From Alkalibacterium sp046484155 (GTDB lineage: Bacteria > Bacillota > Bacilli > Lactobacillales > Carnobacteriaceae_A), in contig NZ_JAWOBT010000062.1 in assembly GCF_046484155.1 (NCBI RefSeq), positions 1-6,517 on the forward strand: 6,517 nt of DNA. Direction: 5' to 3'. How positions within the stretch are numbered: the first letter of the stretch is position 1; the number at the start of each line of letters is the position of its first letter. A program made the translations under genes and the position numbers. Shown in pieces: positions 6,286 to 6,517 of the stretch. The notes under the pieces are model-generated. The model saw only the letters and a list, made by a program, of their open reading frames with translations. It searched no databases and was not told where the DNA came from.

Positions 6286-6441
6286 ATGACGAAAAGATTT
6301 GCAGTCGTCCTTGCTGCCGGGCAAGGCACGCGTATGAAATCAAAGTTATATAAGGTGATGCATCCAGTCATGGGTAAGCCGATGGTGGGTCACGTTATTG
6401 ACCAAGCTTTAGAGTTATATGTCACAGAGCCCGTGGGATAA
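6286..6441 (+). pseudogene. glmU: GlmU N-terminus, broken after about 48 codons
   Basis: GlmU is the bifunctional enzyme that acetylates glucosamine-1-phosphate and uridylylates it to UDP-GlcNAc for peptidoglycan and teichoic acids. The start is clear: AGGAGAA (6274-6280) is five bases before the ATG, and the protein opens MTKRFAVVLAAGQGTRMKSK, the nucleotide-binding loop of the uridyltransferase domain, followed by the family HPVMGKPMVGHVIDQALEL. The expected continuation VTEIVTVVGHG is lost: after VTE (ending 6429) the frame reads PVG and stops at 6439-6441. The normal length is about 455-460 residues. The base composition also changes at that point, so I read this as a junction, either in the genome or in the assembly, and not as a frameshift. 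GlmU is essential in related bacteria, so an intact copy probably exists and this break may be artificial. Position after purR matches the order in related Lactobacillales. Confidence 0.85.
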
Positions 6442-6517
6442 GTGCTTCCGGGGAAGGGAGAAATCCGGGTCTCACACCTTTCGCGCAACAAAGCCAGTCT
6501 GCATGTCAGAATCCACC
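6430..6517. mobile_element. Foreign-looking end sequence with an IS5-family-like terminus (tentative)
   Basis: The last 88 bases do not continue glmU. By hand count, 39 of the 66 bases at 6430-6495 are G or C, richer than the AT-leaning genes to the left. The sequence CGCGCAACAAAGCC (6482-6495) is, on the opposite strand, GGCTTTGTTGCGCG, which resembles the inverted repeat that begins IS903-group IS5-family elements (GGCTTTGTTG...). If so, 6496-6517 would be flanking DNA and 6430-6481 the element's end. No transposase is visible. The identification rests on a short match from memory. Confidence 0.35.

Noticed and set aside
6142..6324. Minus-strand frame of 60 codons over the glmU start
   Set aside because: It overlaps both divergent promoters and the conserved GlmU nucleotide-binding loop on the other strand.
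1..6517. CRISPR array, tRNA, rRNA or defence island
   Set aside because: There are no regularly spaced repeats, no tRNA-like cloverleaf and no rRNA sequence that I can recognise. All sizeable genes are accounted for by housekeeping or stress families.

Overview
This is a low-GC Gram-positive (Bacillota) chromosomal segment. Strong AGGAGG-type ribosome binding sites, rho-independent terminators and close similarity of the proteins to Bacillus, Listeria and Enterococcus families support this. Bacillus and Listeria place yabJ and spoVG between purR and glmU. Here those genes are absent, which suggests a non-sporulating Lactobacillales lineage such as Carnobacteriaceae or Enterococcaceae. That taxonomic placement is inference from gene order and protein flavour, not a database result.

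Layout. Positions 3-461 (+) hold the C-terminal part of a GGDEF diguanylate cyclase cut by the window edge, followed by a modest terminator. A SigA-type promoter then drives a complete pyruvate carboxylase gene (635-4066, +, GTG start), which ends in a very strong GC-rich hairpin. A 300-base spacer carries a PurBox and a probable promoter ahead of purR (4367-5194, +), which is followed by a second hairpin with the same GGCCGGGAC core. A YflT-domain stress protein (5425-6045) lies on the minus strand and shares a bidirectional hairpin at its 3' end. Its promoter is back to back with the promoter of glmU (6286 onward, +). glmU is recognisable for only about 48 codons. The reading frame then breaks at about position 6430, and the last 88 bases look foreign: GC-richer, with a terminus resembling an IS5-family inverted repeat. 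This is either a chimeric contig end or a real rearrangement.

Functionally this is mostly core metabolism: anaplerosis (Pyc), purine gene control by PRPP (PurR) and cell-wall precursor synthesis (GlmU). A cyclic-dinucleotide synthase and a stress protein are interspersed. Each gene appears to be its own transcription unit. Pyc retains the two tyrosines that form the c-di-AMP inhibitory site in Listeria. I see no CRISPR array, tRNA, rRNA, prophage or defence system, and no convincing undescribed system. The points most worth a second look are the glmU breakpoint, the purR operator cluster, the glmU leader and the shared terminator core.
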